A stretch of DNA of 8,034 nt from positions 1 to 8,034 of the forward strand of contig CAMXUZ010000214.1 of NCBI GenBank assembly GCA_947251855.1. Direction: 5' to 3'. Under the pieces are notes generated by a model. The model worked only from the letters and a program-made list of their open reading frames with translations, had not been told where the DNA came from and ran no database searches. Below are positions 6,389-8,034 of this stretch, in pieces (within the stretch, counting starts at the first letter, position 1; every line of letters starts with the position of its first letter). The position numbers and the translations under genes were made by a program. The DNA is from an uncultured Ruaniaceae bacterium (lineage in GTDB: Bacteria > Actinomycetota > Actinomycetes > Actinomycetales > Beutenbergiaceae).

Positions 6389-6772
6389 GTGCCCACCGGC
6401 AAGGTTAGGTTCTATGATGCGGGCCGCGGCTTCGGTTTCATCACCGACGACGACGGCCGCGACGTTTTCCTGCACGCCTCCGCGCTGCCCAGCGGAGTCG
6501 AGAATCCCCGCCCAGGAACACGCGTGGAGTTCTCCGTCGCGGATGGGCGCAAGGGTCCGCAGGCGCTCTCCGTTACTCTCCTTGAGCGAACCCCATCACT
6601 CGCCCGTTCGCAACGCAAGCCGGCGGCAGATATGGTGGGCATCGTAGAAGACCTCATTAAACTGCTCGACCAGGCAAGTAACCGGCTCCAAGCCGGGCGC
6701 TATCCGGAGCGTGCTGAGGCGAAAAAGATCGCCGCTGTAATGAGGGCCGTAGCCGACGAATTTGACGTATGA
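6389..6772 (+). CDS. CspB-like cold-shock domain protein with C-terminal helical extension
   Basis: Single-stranded nucleic-acid-binding protein of 127 residues. The cold-shock domain (1-66) opens with MPTGKVRFYD and carries RNP1 as RGFGFI (13-18) and RNP2 as DVFLH (25-29). The rest (about 80-127) is predicted helical, includes VEDLIKLLDQ and GRYPERAEAKKIA, and is absent from the usual 65-70-residue cold-shock proteins. The layout matches from memory the roughly 135-residue CspB of M. tuberculosis, so RNA-chaperone activity is inferred. I chose GTG 6389 because it gives the canonical N-terminus and has a strong Shine-Dalgarno. An in-frame ATG at 6293 is not supported. The stop overlaps the next start as ATGA, so it is translationally coupled to the DUF3027 gene. 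Confidence 0.93.
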   Translation: MPTGKVRFYDAGRGFGFITDDDGRDVFLHASALPSGVENPRPGTRVEFSVADGRKGPQALSVTLLERTPSLARSQRKPAADMVGIVEDLIKLLDQASNRLQAGRYPERAEAKKIAAVMRAVADEFDV

Positions 6773-7545
6773 CTTCCACCGCACAACTTCCCCGCCCCAC
6801 GAAATCCGGTAAAGACGCAGTCCTCGCCGGCGCGATCGACCGTGCCCGCGACGCCGCCATCGAAGAAGGCGGGGAGTTCGTAGGCGAGCACCTGGGCTTC
6901 GTGCTCGAGGACACCCGCCTCGGCACCCACTACTTCGCGTGCACCAACCCCGGGTACCACGGCTGGTACTGGGCCGTCACGGTTACCCGAATCCCGCGTT
7001 CGCGCACGGCGACCATCTGCGAAAGCGCGCTCCTGCCGGGCCCGGATTCCCTCTTGGCCAAGGAATGGGTCCCGTGGTCCGAGCGGCTCGAACCGGACGA
7101 CGTGCGCCCAACGGACCGGCTCCCGTACGAATCGGAGGATCCGCGACTCGAGCCCGGCTATGCCCCCAGCGGCGATGCCGCCACCGACCACGTCGCCGTC
7201 GTCGAGCTCGGCCTCGATCGGGAACGGGTGGCGACTCGGCAGGCGCTCGACGACGCCGCGCAGCGGTGGTACGCGGGCGATCACGGGCCGAAATCCTCCG
7301 GTTCCCGGGCGGCGAACGCCGACTGCCGCACGTGCGGTTTCCTCGTTCCCCTCTCCGGGCACCTGGGCACGCTGTTCGGCGTGTGCGTGAACGAATGGTC
7401 GCCCGACGACGGCAGAGTCGTCGCGTATAACCACGGTTGCGGGGCCCACTCCGAAACCGACGTCATCGACAACCCGAGCGAGTGGGTACAGTCCGATCCG
7501 GTACTCGATGAGACAGAACTTGAGGTTCTGGAACAAGACCAGTGA
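6769..7545 (+). CDS. DUF3027 domain-containing protein (uncharacterised, actinobacterial)
   Basis: Uncharacterised 258-residue protein that I recognise as DUF3027, a family known mainly from Actinomycetota, with no assigned function. The N-terminal half has FVLEDTRLGTHYFACTNPGY, followed by GWYWAVTVTRI (about 64-74), rich in aromatics. The C-terminal part holds Cys186 and Cys189 (CRTCGF), Cys206 (GVCVNEWSPDDG) and the motif HGCGAHSETD with His222, Cys224 and His227. These Cys and His positions could form a zinc site, but that is inference. No signal peptide or membrane segment is visible. The start overlaps the cold-shock stop (ATGA) and the stop overlaps the transporter start (GTGA), so it is the middle gene of a coupled unit. 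A role in RNA or stress biology is suggested by context only. Confidence 0.9.
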   Translation: MTSTAQLPRPTKSGKDAVLAGAIDRARDAAIEEGGEFVGEHLGFVLEDTRLGTHYFACTNPGYHGWYWAVTVTRIPRSRTATICESALLPGPDSLLAKEWVPWSERLEPDDVRPTDRLPYESEDPRLEPGYAPSGDAATDHVAVVELGLDRERVATRQALDDAAQRWYAGDHGPKSSGSRAANADCRTCGFLVPLSGHLGTLFGVCVNEWSPDDGRVVAYNHGCGAHSETDVIDNPSEWVQSDPVLDETELEVLEQDQ

Positions 7546-8034
7546 CGGTCACGTCGCTACGTCCACTCTTCCCCGGGGTCTACCTCCCCTCACTGCTCTT
7601 TGAAATCGGCATCGGCGCCGCCATCCCCATGGTGGTCGTGCGCGCGAGCGACCTCGGCGCGAGCATCGCCGTCGCCGGGTTCCTCACCGCCCTCCTGCCG
7701 ATCGGAAAGATCCTCGCCGACGTGCCCGCTGGAGCCATCGCCGCGCGGATCGGTGACCGCAGCACGATGATCCTCGCCTCCGGCGTCGCGATCGTCGCCG
7801 CCGCGGTTGCGGGCGCGGCCAATTCAGTTGTGCTGTTCGCGGCGGGGGTGCTCGTGCTGGGGATGACCGACGCGGTGTACCAGCTCGCACGCCAGTCCTA
7901 CCTCACCGGGATCGTCCATCCGCTGCGCCGCGCTCGCGCGATGTCCACCCTCGGCGGAGTGCACCGCATCGGCCTGTCCATCGGCCCGTTCGTCGCGGCC
8001 GCGATCGCTCCCTGGGCGGGCGCCGCCGGTGGTT
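7542..8034 (+). CDS. Major facilitator superfamily transporter, partial (C-terminus beyond right edge)
   Basis: Inner-membrane transporter, with 164 residues visible. The N-terminus starts MTVTSLRPLFPG and leads into helices at about 9-33, 41-60, 75-94, 97-118 and near the end of the window. The loop after helix 2 has the MFS motif A form D60-V-P-A-G64 ... R69-I-G-D-R73. The fourth and fifth helix region reads GMTDAVYQLARQSYL, then GLSIGPFVAAAIAPW. The overall look is that of a 12-helix drug or metabolite exporter, but the substrate cannot be told. The GTG at 7542 overlaps the DUF3027 stop (GTGA). No good Shine-Dalgarno precedes it, so coupling to the upstream gene probably drives translation. 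The reading frame is open to the right edge. Confidence 0.92.
   Translation, partial: MTVTSLRPLFPGVYLPSLLFEIGIGAAIPMVVVRASDLGASIAVAGFLTALLPIGKILADVPAGAIAARIGDRSTMILASGVAIVAAAVAGAANSVVLFAAGVLVLGMTDAVYQLARQSYLTGIVHPLRRARAMSTLGGVHRIGLSIGPFVAAAIAPWAGAAGG

Overview
The window is high-GC DNA from a member of the Actinomycetota. The evidence is GC-rich third codon positions, a response regulator that closely resembles mycobacterial PhoP, an Eis-family acetyltransferase, a cold-shock protein with an actinobacterial C-terminal extension, and a DUF3027 protein. The genus cannot be fixed from this sequence. Coding density is very high, and everything looks like ordinary chromosomal gene content. I see no mobile element, tRNA, rRNA or CRISPR array.

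Layout. Bases 1-1796 (minus strand) hold a two-component system. An OmpR/PhoP-type response regulator overlaps by ATGA a sensor histidine kinase whose C-terminal ATPase domain runs off the left edge. A 7-4-7 direct repeat resembling the PhoP box lies just upstream of the regulator. Bases 1888-2445 (minus) encode a NYN-domain putative ribonuclease. It is divergent, across a 76-bp gap, from a class I glutamine amidotransferase (2522-3205, plus). Both of these genes look leaderless. The amidotransferase meets an Eis-like N-acetyltransferase (3202-4464, minus) tail to tail, and both stop codons lie in one CTAG. The acetyltransferase is divergent from a DUF885 metallopeptidase (4603-6273, plus), which ends in a perfect hairpin.

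The right end (6389-8034, plus) is a translationally coupled run: a CspB-like cold-shock protein, a DUF3027 protein and a major facilitator transporter cut by the right edge. They are joined by ATGA and GTGA overlaps.

Functionally the two-component pair probably senses an envelope signal and autoregulates. The acetyltransferase, peptidase and amidotransferase are stand-alone enzymes whose exact substrates cannot be read from the sequence. No clearly novel multi-gene system is evident. The most useful leads are the autoregulatory box, the paired leaderless promoters and the conserved csp-DUF3027-MFS coupling.
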